DNA from: Chaetorhynchus papuensis | Taxonomy: Eukaryota; Chordata; Aves; Passeriformes; Rhipiduridae | Length of the DNA stretch: 64,000 nt | Assembly: GCA_013396525.1 (NCBI GenBank) | Contig: VWYX01000341.1 | Coordinates: forward strand, 508,311-572,310 | Direction: 5' to 3' | In this document: positions 51,219-61,599 of the stretch, piece after piece | Numbering within the stretch: the stretch's first letter is position 1 | Layout: every line of letters begins with the position of its first letter | Program-made: the position numbers and the translations under genes | Notes under the pieces: generated by a model | What the model was told of the DNA's origin: nothing | Database searches by the model: none | Seen by the model: only the letters and a program-made list of their open reading frames with translations

Positions 51219-52825
51219 TTTCAAACCAACATATCATTTGGGATAGCTCTTTACTCTTCATTTAAAAACTACTGTCTGAGGGAGGGTGCGTTGCCTGGAG
51301 AAAAAGGGCAGTGGGCTCTGTTTTCCTATGTCCTCTCCGTTTCCTCAAATTTCAATCATTTTCACTAAACATTTCATTGTATTTCTGCATGAAAACCTCA
51401 GTGTTTGTAATTTCTACTGATCTCATTATCATCAGCATTGTTTTCAGAAGTTCCTGTAATTCTGCAATTAGATGAAGGTGCAGAAATAATAAACATAAAA
51501 TATTTAGTAAATCTCTCATAAAGAAAATTAATACACTGGAAAGAATGACCTTATTCAAATGCACATATTTAACAATTCCACTTCAAATTTGATTATAATT
51601 CATAACTTTCAGGACAAATGGGAGGTTGCCAGACCTTTTCTAACACAAGGAAAAGAGGATAATGATGATGCTGAGGCTCATGAAAGGATGTAGAGGAACG
51701 TACAGTCACGGCCATGTTTTATAACACAAAAGCATGCTTTTCAGTGGCTGGTGGAGATGAAGGGAGAGAAAGAGGGAGGATGAACACCTCTTATTCTCTC
51801 TCCTAACTGCTTCTATATTCTAGTATCTTTTAAGACAATTTGACTCTTTCTTTGTCTGGCAATCATTAATAAGAGCAGAAGTCAAGCTACCCTCTAGTAC
51901 TTCAACAGTGAATCTCATGAGAGCAGGACAAAGACTGGCTAAGAGTCTCAGAGAAGAATTTAGTTGAAAAAGATCCTTAATCTCAAATCCAAGATTGTTG
52001 TTGACTGGATAAAAGTATTTTACCCAAGTGAAACAATCAAGCAGGAATGACTGAAAGTTTTATTATGAATATTCACACCTGCAAAAGAAATTCTGAAAGA
52101 CTCCTGAGCTTTCTATACTGAAGTTTGATTTCTGGAACATTCTGCATATTAGATCTTTATAGTTTAAAATCAAAAAATCCTTCAATATGTCTTTATACAA
52201 AAAGCTTACAAACACACACATATAACTTCAACTGATACCAAAACCAAAACTATACATTTTAAATTTATTTTTTTAAAAGTTAGTCTAAACAATGGAGCTG
52301 CAGTTAAAATAATCCCATGTGTGCCAATATTTTAGTAACTTTCCTCCCCTGCTTGTTCCAGATCTGTGATTTGCTAAGGTTCTCCACACAGCTCTTAGCT
52401 CTGGGGCTTCCTTTCAGGGTGACACAGGCAGGTTCTTCTGACACAGAATCAGGGGAATTTTTGAACAAGATTTACTACAGGGGCTCTTCCCTACAGACAG
52501 CATGGATGAGACTGCTCCCTGTGCACTGTAACACTCCCTCAGTACTGCCTCAGCAGCTTTGCTGCCTTCAGGCACTGCCATCATGCAATGCCTCAAGAAA
52601 TGCAACATGTACCCCTCTGCATCATGATATGGCTTGGGTCAACTGTGGCAGTTTTTGTGAATCATACAAAGACAGAAAAATAGCAATCTCTTGGGATCCA
52701 AGCAGAGGATATTAGGCAACATGGATGGGTGCAGCCAGTCTGTTCCACGGAGGCCAAGCCCTTCCCACCTCTTAGCCTGCAGATCAGGACACGTTCTCTG
52801 AAAGCAATGCCTTTGGCAGTATAAC

Positions 52826-53160
52826 TGTCATGGTTATAATATCTGCTTTGTTACCTACAGATGGTCCATTATCTTTTATCATAACCCCACGGGACACGGG
52901 GACACGATATTTTGAATCTATGGGCCATGTAAACTGCAGATTAAACAGCAGATAAAACAATCATAAACTAAACGAGGTCAATTCAGTCATAAGCTTACAG
53001 AGACTGGGATCACGAGACCGACCCCAAGGCCAATGCTTCACCAGCAAGATGAGATAGACCTCAATATGTATTGCAACAGGGAGCAGTAACCCCCACAGAT
53101 CACTGCACTTTAAGCACAGTAGCTTTCTCACTTGCTCATGGGAGCCTGTCAGTGAGACAG
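52826..53160. other. Possible LTR or other mobile-element segment, unassigned
   Basis: The segment opens TGTCATGGTTATAATATC, the same first eight bases as the LTRs here. It is richer in CpG than its surroundings (CACGGGACACGGGGACACG, GATCACGAGACCGACC). I could not match it to a known family or find clear ends or a duplication. Confidence 0.25.
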
Positions 53161-54240
53161 CATGAAAATATAATGATTGTGAAAACAATTCCAGCACGCT
53201 TCTAAAAATAAAACTTTTTGGAACTTTTTTTTGTTGCTAGGAGATACAAAAATATAGGACATAACAATGCAGTTACTTGAAGGGCAAGAAAAGTAGTCCA
53301 GAGTATTATTATTATTAGTTATAGTGATTTGCACAGACAGGTTGATTTTGACAACAAATTACATAATATTGTTTTTCCAAAATTCACCCACAGCTATAAG
53401 AATACAGTTTGGTAGGACAAGTTTTGTTTATTGCCAAGCTCATATTAATTACTTTTGCAATTGATAAAAAAGATTTTTTAAAAAAGACTGAAAAGCGCTT
53501 GAATGTCTTTGGTTTTACTGGCTGCTGTGGATTAGATGTATGGATATACAGAATACATGCAGTGATTATATATTATTGCAGAGCTGAAAGAAAAGGTAAA
53601 TCCTTTATTACTAATGTAACAATGAAACTGCACTGAGAACATTTGAAAATTTAGAGAATATGCACAAATCAAACAGTCTGAATTTTTATAAGATGTCATA
53701 ATTTGCAGAACACGGTACTAATGTTAACTTTGGGATACACAAGTTAATACAAAACTAGAGTATTTTTTCCACCACTAATTCCTGGGAAAACATGTGTTGC
53801 ATATATTTTACAGGCAATTTGGTCTTGGAAGTTCTGAAGTTAAAACTTTCAATTATTTCTCCTTATTTGTCACAAAAGTTTCAAAATTGTAAGACCCATT
53901 TTGTTTGCCTTGTTTTATGGAAACGTCAAGGTATACCTTGTACTGACTACATTTTTTATACCAGCCACCAAAAGACACTTAAAATGTATTCAGTTATTAG
54001 AATGTGCTCTGCTACATAAAGTGAAACCAGCTCAAATGCATGTTTTGAGCGTGTCAAGAATGACAAGGCTGGAGTTTTCAGCAGTAAGGCTGTTGAAATA
54101 CCTCTTCTATAACACGCTAAAAATGCCCTGTACAGTCTTCAGGCATTTGTTGATATTTAGACATAATCTTGTAGTTACAGGGCAAATTATGATCTAAGTG
54201 GTTGATTCTTTGGCCAAAAGTTTTTAAATTATTTATCTAA

Positions 54241-54306
54241 CATAAAAAAATATGTAAAAGCAGAAAAAAAAAAACATAAAAAAACCTGTAAAAGCAGAAA
54301 AAAAGG
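54241..54306 (+). repeat. A-rich tandem duplication, two ~33-bp copies
   Basis: CATAAAAAAATATGTAAAAG-CAGAAA...A at 54241-54274 is followed by CATAAAAAAACCTGTAAAAG-CAGAAA...A at 54275-54304. Only two bases and the A-run length differ. Confidence 0.85.
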
Positions 54307-57300
54307 TGAAAAGGCTTGTGCCAGTAATAAGCATTACCTCCAAAATGCATACCCACTGACTTCGTATTTCAATGGCATCAAGCAAAATCATCTATATTTG
54401 CTTCCATTTCCCTAAAAGGAAATATTCTTTTAAAAGGAAAATATATTTATTCCTGAAAGGTTTCAACTTGATTAAATGCTAATATGGATGTTAATTGTTC
54501 GTATTTTGTAAAGTTTATGTACTGTTTTAGCATTGCTTAAGAATATGGAATAATGTTCCACATTTGAAAACTCAAGAGATATATTAGTTTCTAGCTCACA
54601 AACAGCAATTGGAAGAATAGTTTACTTTTTTAAACAGACTTTGACGGATTAAAGAAACCAGTTAACATTTATTGATACGGCTGACCTTAAAATTATGTCA
54701 TCTCTACAGCCAAAGACTTTTACAAACTGATTTTGAAACAGAGAGACAGTGAAATTTACCAAAAGCAACAATGAACACCATTTAAAATAAGAAATTGAAG
54801 CTGTAGGTAGTTGGATAGCAGGGCTAAAGACTACTAAAAAGTAGAGTAGAGTGAAAAATATGCTAAAGAAAATGGTGTTCCTGTAAAATGTCCCTTGAAC
54901 TATGGCAATATATCTCTTTTTGCCTAAGTGGCTGTTTCAACAACAAGCATTAGCAGCCTGACAACCTTGGGTGTCTCAGAAGTGAAGAGAGTTCCCACCA
55001 CCAGAGCAGGGGAAGAAGGGACTGCTCTTCTCATTTCCTTAAACAGCACCTTCAGATCAGAAAGCTTTGAAAGCTTGTCTCTCAAATGATATTTGCAACT
55101 ATGAAAACCCCTAACTTCTCCTTTTTCACTAAGTACGAATGTTGAAGTTTTATTAGAACTTCAAGAACTGAACTTGACATAAAATGTCACCTCCTCACAG
55201 CTTCTGAGAAAATCATAGGGGTTAGTACGACTGTTGAAGGTATTACTGGAAATGCACAGATCTGTTGGAAGAGAGTGCCAAACATTACTTGATATTGATC
55301 ACAATTCAGGCTCTTATCATGCACCTTTTGAGTCTGATTGACATCTGAATCCTGAGTTTGATTCAGACAGAATATGTTTACTGTATTTCACTGACTTCCA
55401 GACACACATACTTGGGATGACAAAACGTTGATAAACTTTAATAAACAGATGCCCGGAATAGTTTGTAACCAATCAAGGTAGAGATCCTTGAATATTTTTA
55501 CTACTGAGAAGACCTTACCAATTTTGCACATACAAATAAGAATCCATGTTAAGACCTTTACAGATGGATATTATAAACCAGTTCTATGAAGTAAAGCAAA
55601 ATTTTAAAGGTTGACTCATGTCTTCTTAGTGTCTAAAAACACTTTGGAAGAAGCAGTGTTGAATGTGCAATACATCTTGAGGTTTTTTTTTGTCACCTTC
55701 AAAGCTATATTCCATGATATGATCAAACACTGTACGTGTCATTCTTCTAATACTTAAAGTGATGCTAGCAAATAATCACATGAAAGAATTCAGGGGGAAA
55801 ACTGGCTTTTGAACAGAAATGATCACAGGGGTTTATCAGCTGAAAAACTATGAAACACTACAACAGTTCTTTGGGAGAAATCGATACTATTTTTGATATT
55901 AAAATACTTCAGCAGTATAAACAGGTTTTTAGTTATTCTCATCCCTCCTTTAAAGCTTTCAAATTACTTAGCATTTCCAACATTCCTGTAACATAACCTG
56001 ATATAAAGGTACCTGGATCTTTAAATTAAATATCATAATATTTAAATATCTTTGGGATTCCTCAGGTCTTTAAGGTAAAATATGTAAGAGTTTAAGGAAA
56101 ATTCGTTACCCAGCAAGTCAACAGCAACGCTAAGAAAAGCAGCCAAAAAGCCTAACTGCAGTGAAAATCTCATCTAAGCAATACCTCAATCCTCATTAAT
56201 ATTTTACCACAGTAGCTCAATAATATTGTCTAAGTGCCACTAACAAAGATTAATGAATCAGATCTACACATTTTGTGTATTTTTTTTAGGATTTTTTTTT
56301 CATAATAACATGCTGGATTTTCTGTTTAGGTTTTATTGCCATCTGTGAGGTTAAGAGATTTTGGATAAGAACATCTAAAATTGTTTTGCTACGTGAGTAA
56401 TATGAATGACTTGGAGGTATAAAAATTCTGCAGTTTATGGGGGAAAAGTTCCATCAGCATGCTAATAGCAGTAATATTATCAATTGAAACCCTACAGCTA
56501 CCATGACATATGTCTCACAAATTCAATTTCTATTTCCTTTTGGTGAATCAATGTGGAAAAATGCAGGGAAGCAGGCAGTTTCAGCTACAACTGAGAAAGA
56601 ATTCAATGAGTGAGTTTACATCAGCATTTTAATTCAGAGGAGGAATACCTTCATTCCTTTTGACACAATCTCCCCAAGCATTCCTTCTTATTCTAGACTG
56701 AGCTACATTACTGAGGAGTCTCAGAGGGGACAAACTGGATACCCTCAGGATGAAACAAAACCAGAAGCTACATTCCAGAGTGTATGCTAAAGGATGCTCA
56801 GCTGCTGGGACAAGACTACAACTTGACTACTGTAAAAACCTTGAATGAATGCAGCCTGTGTATCTGGTCCTCTGCACTGACTATTTCACTCTACAGATCC
56901 ACTCCTGCTGGGCCTCAGTATTTGTTAAAATGGACAAAGCTGTACCATGTCAAGCTGCAGAAAATGCTGAAGCCACACAAAATATGAGGTGAAATGGAAA
57001 AGAACAGTTTCATATAGCTGTATTAATGAGGAACAAGTCACAGGCTGTGGAGCTGTCAGAAAAATCTACGGCTGTGATCAAATGCATGTTTTTTCTTAAT
57101 CTAAAAATTAGGCTGTAAAAGAATTCCCTTTTTTTATCATCCCAGACATAACTTGTCTTGTGCTGAAGCATAACAGCTTAGCTAATTAGGTACTTGATAA
57201 AGGTAGCTTATTTGGGGCATTTTCCTGCATTTGCATTTACAGCAGGCAAAGGAAGTAAAGACAAACTACTTATTTAGCATCAACACTTCTCCCCTTCAAA

Positions 57301-57406
57301 CCTCAAATTCTACAGCAGTTAATTCCTCAAAGGCAGCAACAAATCAGACGCATTCCAACTTCCAGCACTTCAGAGAAAACTTTTTACCTGAGACACACAG
57401 AAAGCA

Positions 57407-57535
57407 CACACCCTGATGCTGCCGCCCTAAACGCTTTCATTAAAAATAACCGGCTTCCAGCTCAGAAGGTGACGTACAGAAATAACACACTCTGATGCTG
57501 CCGGGCTAAACCCTTTGAGAGAATAACCGAGCTCC
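57407..57535. repeat. Imperfect direct duplication (two ~50-bp copies) flanking a CRE-like site
   Basis: The block 57407-57457 (CACAC, CTGATGCTGCCG, CTAAACGCTTT, AATAACCG, CTTCC) recurs at 57486-57535 with a few substitutions and small indels, offset 77-79 bases. Between the copies is TGACGT at 57470-57475, the core of a CREB/ATF site. The pair lies on the CpG island's low-coordinate shoulder, inside the putative minus-strand exon. Confidence 0.65.
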
Positions 57536-57641
57536 GATTGGGAGCGAGGTTGATGCGTTAGGGTTTAACTTTCATATTTTTCAAATCCTGTGGTGCTCAG
57601 TGTGTGCGGTTGGAAGGCGGCCGTGCGCTGCCGGCGGGCGG

Positions 57642-57655
57642 GCAGCAGGTGGCGC
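57642..57655 (+). promoter_or_regulatory. CTCF-like motif inside the CpG island
   Basis: The 14 bases GCAGCAGGTGGCGC agree with the core CTCF consensus CCASYAGRKGGCRS at every position but the first. The embedded CAGGTG is also an E-box. The position within the island suggests promoter-anchored looping; binding itself cannot be seen. Confidence 0.5.
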
Positions 57656-57688
57656 AGCGCTCGGCACGGCAGCGGCAGCAGCAGCGGG

Positions 57689-57759
57689 ATGTCCCCGGAG
57701 CGACGGGCAGCGACAGGGAACAGCGATTCATCATCCCCGACGCCGGCGGGCGATAAAAG
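57689..57759 (+). other. Possible first coding exon of a divergent plus-strand transcript
   Basis: Seen: an ATG at 57689 (G at -3) in the CpG island opens 23 codons (MSPERRAATGNSDSSS, then PTPAGDK) running into AAAAG|GTAATG. The frame would be cut in phase 2 at 57759, and without splicing it stops at once (TAA at 57761-57763). The Ser/Pro/Thr-rich composition is typical of disordered N-termini, but also of chance translation of GC-rich DNA. I do not recognise the peptide. It may equally be non-coding, for example a divergent or antisense lncRNA. Confidence 0.2.
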
Positions 57760-59233
57760 GTAATGGCACGCACTTGCCAGCTGCAGGAATACATACAGGA
57801 GCCGGGCAGCGGGGAAAAAAAAGTCCCACTGAATCCCAGAAGCGAGCGGCTGGCTTGGCCGCGTAGTGCAAATAGCAGTAATGCTGTGCAAACAGAAGCT
57901 TAGTTACAGTCAAAATGGCAAAATTTCTACATTTTTCCTCTTCCCAGCACAGAAACTCCTTCTTGTGCCACTAGGCCTATGGGCCTTAGCATAGGAGGAT
58001 CGTATCTAATAAGTGGTGTGCAAACAGAGCAAGTCCTTGTCCCTGCAGACCTTCAGTCTAAAAGTATCCTGAAAGAAAATACTCTGTTCATCCAAACTAC
58101 AGGATAACAAGGCAGACTGATGTCCCTTGTCTATAATCAGACTAAGCCTGAAATGTGGCCTTAAGAATGGATTCTGAAGACCAAGTTCACCACCTCAACT
58201 GCAAATTGTTCCTCTTTAAATGAATTGTTACCATAGAACTCTTCATGCTATGATCAGATGCTCCTTCCCGGTTCACCACCTATGAGAACCCAACGGCTCA
58301 GGCTCTCTCACCAACAAATTCTTTAGCAACACAGCTGGACATTACTCACAGTCTAAAATTAACAATCAAGAAGACACCTTAATTCTCCTTTTGTTTTTTT
58401 TTAAAATCTCTTATTTTTTGTAAGAGATGATTATTTGGGGATGAATTTTTTACGAAGTTCTCAGTGTCACACTTCAACAGTTGCTAGATTTTTTTCCCCT
58501 CTCAAACATTTAAAACATAGGAAGGTCTAAGGCTTTTTTCAGAAATCTAATTTGCAGTCCTATAACTTGGCATGTGCCCAGTATTTAGTGCTGAATTACA
58601 GCTCTGGGAAATAAATGAAACATCATTTCCAAAAGAAATGGCAATTTTCACAGCGGTTTACAGATGTATTGAGAGATAAATTCCTTTTTTAACAAACTAG
58701 TCAGAATCCATCTCACACAGGAAACTCCAACACAATCCTTAAAAAAAAAAGAAAACACTTGCAAAACAGCTCTGCATGATGCTACTCAAAAAGCAAAGGA
58801 AGTATGTTCTCCCTGTGCTGGGGGACAGACAAGGCTCAGGTCCACTGGCCAGACACCGTCTAGCTCAAGGATCATGAAGATCTGACATTTTCCTGCTTTT
58901 GCCTGCCTACTCATATCCTTTCTGCTGACAATGCACATCCTTACAGTATTTAAAAATTGATATTAAAATAATCACCTTGTTCTTTCATTCCAAGCTTACG
59001 TGGGTTGTTTAAATTTAGGATGGGCCAACTTGTGCATATGAACAGGAACACAAGCAGGTGTCTCATGTTTATGTGCATGAAGGATTTAGAGAACTAACCT
59101 GAAACAATTTGTGTTTACATTGCCGCTTTACAAACATGGCAGTGGATGCTCCTTTTTACGAGTTATGGGGGCTCATTTCCACAACCTAGGCTTTAGGAAA
59201 ATACACACATAAATCATCTTATTTGGTTAACAG

Positions 59234-59454
59234 TGTCATGGTTTTAGGGCACAGCACCAGAGCTGTGACGTGAGATTGTGGTCACAGAGGGGAAAAAGCA
59301 GTCTCATAGGGGAGCTATGTACAGTTATAAACACTTGAGCTAACATCACTTTTCCTGAGACAGCATTTGACTTTGCTCTGCAGAAAATCACAAAAAGGGA
59401 GATTACAGCCTGAACAGGTGTTTTGCAAATAAAACACTGGAAAAAGATTAGCAC
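59234..59454. other. Possible small LTR-like segment
   Basis: It begins TGTCATGGTTTTAGGGCACA. In the plus direction a TATAAA (59326-59331) lies about 100 bases before an AATAAA (59428-59433), an LTR-like order of signals. The right end is not defined and no flanking duplication is seen, so the call is weak. Confidence 0.25.
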
Positions 59455-60169
59455 TACCTTTCAATACCCAAATAGGATCATGGCAAAAGCAAAAAGGACA
59501 CTAATGAAGCTGATAGGAATGACCTTACAAGATGCTGACAAGTCAAAAAAATAATTTCTGTAATGCCCACACACTGTTAACAATAATTGCTTCCCCTGAC
59601 ACCTGGCAATTGCAAATCAGAGACACCTCCTTCCACACACGCTTAGTTCATACTTTTCCCACACTCACACCTAAGTCTGACACTACAATTATCAGTTTAA
59701 ACCTTCATAATTCTCACATTTACAGCATGAAAATCTTATCTGAACCTATGGGAGCACCATTATCCTCTAGATTCTTCACAGATAGAAAGCAGTGGCTGAG
59801 AGATACCCTTCTGCTTTTTAGGAAGGCAGCAGAAAAAATCAAAATGCAAAATAAAGAAATAGAAGATGGAAACGTAGATGCTAATCATGGAAGAGAGACA
59901 TTTATTGAAGAGAGTCTTCTCATTATCCTTTATCAAATCCCTACAAGACAATACCTTAAAAAAGGTCTATTAATTTTTTAGTCATGTTTTAGCTTTGCAG
60001 AAACAGAAGGTAGTTTAGGAAAAAAATGAACTACTTTTACAGAGGCTTTTTTGGGGGATTTAGAGGCCAATCCTGTAGGAAGTCCAAAATTAAATACTTT
60101 TACTTAAAAATATGCTTTGCCATTGTGGGATGTCTAGCTTTTAATAAATCCACTTTTGTAAAGACTGAA

Positions 60170-60285
60170 CAAGACACGACTGGACAGAGCACTAGATAAT
60201 CACATCTAGGCTCCGTTTTCCACAATAGTTTGGACCAAATGACCTTTTAAGCCCTTTCTAACCTGGGCTCTTCTCTGATTTTATG
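60170..60285 (+). mobile_element. CR1 LINE 3' end
   Basis: The sequence TTTGGACCAAATGACCTTTT is followed by AAGCCCTTTCTAACCTGGGC and a weak tail, as at the CR1 3' terminus in the sense direction. It is diverged and 5'-truncated. Confidence 0.75.
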
Positions 60286-61139
60286 AAAAAAAATGCTCAT
60301 TTTATATTAAAGGTCACAAGTTCTAGATTTAGAGACTTTCACAGAAGTTATACACACTCAAAACAAGGTCTTACAAAGTCCCAAACTCGGAAGTAAAATT
60401 AATACAGATAGAATTAGCAACTAGCTTCAAATATGTAGGTTTTAAGAAGTTATGACCTACATTATAATGCAAAAATAGGTACCAGAAGGGAAAGGTCGAG
60501 TCACCCCTTCTCTCAGTAAAAAGAAGACAGGGTTTGTAGAAGCATTAAAAATATCTTTTACCATTTTATTTTAATTTTAGTGGGTTTTTTACACATCACT
60601 TTGAATCATTTCCATATTGTTTGGCAAATACCAATATTTTGGAAAGGAAATGAAAGACCTTTTCCATATCTGAGCTCAAATAAAAACAAAGTTGCTTCAT
60701 CACTCACTAGCTGTGATCTTAGCCCTGGAAAAGCAAGAGCTAATCATAATATACAAGATTCTGTAAATAGAAGAGACACATAATCTATCACTCACATATA
60801 TTAGCAAGAAACAAAAATCCTCTATAAAAGATTAGCTGTTATTGCAGAATAGGTATTCTGACTCATGTTTCTAGCACTGATAATGCCTCTTAGGAAAATA
60901 AATAAACATCCTCCAAGATCTTCACAGAAGTAATTTTTCCTATGTAATACATTATCTATTCTGGTTATTATGTATGTAATATATGCACACGCTTCCTCTC
61001 TTTCAGATCATTTATTTACAATGTAAGCTAATTAAGGTAGTATCTTCTATTTTTTTCTTAGTTCAGGGTGCTCTCATAAGGAGCGTAAAAGTCTCATTTT
61101 TCAGGCAAAGATTTCAATTAATAAAGGCCCAGGAAAAGC

Positions 61140-61599
61140 TCAGAAAGCCACTTGTATCCTGGGCTGCATTAAAGGCAGCAGGGTGAGGGAAGTGCCCAGC
61201 ACAGGAAGGACATGGACCTGGAGTGAGCCCAGAGGAGGGCTGTGAAGATGACTGCAGGGATGGAGCACAGAAAAGGCTGAGAGAATTGGGTTTGTTCAGC
61301 CTGGAGAAGGCTTCGAGGTGACCTAATTGCAGCTTTTTGGTACCTGAAGGGAGCCTACAAAAAAGATGGAGAAGGATTTTTTAAAAGAACATGTAATGAC
61401 AGGACAAGGGGGAATGGCTTCAAACTGAGATCAGGTTTAGATGAAATATTAGGAAGAAATTATTTTCTGTGAGGGTTGTGAGGCACTGGCACAGGATGCC
61501 CAGAGAAGTTGTGGGTGCTCCATCCCTGGAAGTGTTCAAGGCCAGGCTGGATGGGTCTTTGAGCAACCTGGTCTAGTGAAAGATGTCCCTGCTCATGGC
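61140..61599 (+). mobile_element. CR1 LINE fragment with intact ORF2 C-terminus, lacking the 3' tail
   Basis: The match starts at TATCCTGGGCTGCATTAAA, with a deletion near 61195 (the segment before CAGCACAGGAAGGACATGG is missing), and runs through the end of ORF2. From 61451 forty-one codons are open to the natural stop TAG at 61574-61576 (RKKLFSVRVVRHWHRMPREV, then GAPSLEVFKARLDG, SLSNLV). Upstream frames are broken. It stops about 23 bases after the stop codon, so the usual 3'UTR and octamer tail are absent, which is unusual because CR1 copies normally keep the 3' end. Confidence 0.9.

Larger units (their letters stand above)
42196..57387 (-). other. LARGE1: LARGE1 intron upstream of the ATG exon
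   Basis: This lies between the acceptor at 42175 and the putative upstream donor at 57387. It contains one solo LTR (46846-47440), CR1 pieces (49795-50010, 51133-51218), a possible LTR-like segment (52826-53160) and short repeats. Any further small 5'UTR exons here would be invisible without RNA data. I see nothing specific in about 42200-46840, 47450-49790, 50020-51130, 51230-52820 and 53170-57380 beyond the listed short repeats. Confidence 0.55.
57388..57870 (-). other. LARGE1: Putative 5'UTR first exon of LARGE1 (right edge approximate)
   Basis: Inference. A minus-strand transcript starting in the CpG island would run into CTCAG|GTAAAA, with the exon ending at 57388. This is a good donor in the right orientation to splice to the acceptor at 42175, across an intron of about 15.2 kb. 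No in-frame link to the LARGE1 start is needed because the exon would be untranslated. The start is guessed from the island edge. Alternatives: the true exon 1 lies further upstream and this is an alternative promoter, or the island drives only plus-strand RNA. Confidence 0.4.
57540..57870. promoter_or_regulatory. CpG-rich island, probable promoter (LARGE1 upstream exon and/or divergent transcript)
   Basis: This is the only stretch of the window where CpG dinucleotides are dense; the surrounding DNA is AT-rich and CpG-poor. It contains a GC box (GGGCGGG at 57636-57642), a CTCF-like motif, a run of CAG/CGG triplets (about 57665-57687) and a TATA-like GATAAAAG on the plus strand at 57752-57759. 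It lies about 15.4 kb upstream of the LARGE1 start-codon exon on the transcribed side. Unmethylated CpG islands usually mark vertebrate promoters. Which strand, or both, is transcribed cannot be decided from sequence. Confidence 0.7.

Noticed and set aside
52317..52715. 132-codon plus-strand open frame rich in Cys and Leu
   Set aside because: No known pattern, no splice context; likely chance.
57600..57866. 88-codon Ala/Gly/Arg-rich plus-strand frame across the CpG island
   Set aside because: A typical artefact of translating GC-rich triplet-like DNA; it reads through the candidate donor at 57759.
59532..59981. 149-codon plus-strand open frame, the longest in the window
   Set aside because: No recognisable domain and a composition like translated AT-rich intron; no CpG-rich promoter or clear splice sites nearby.
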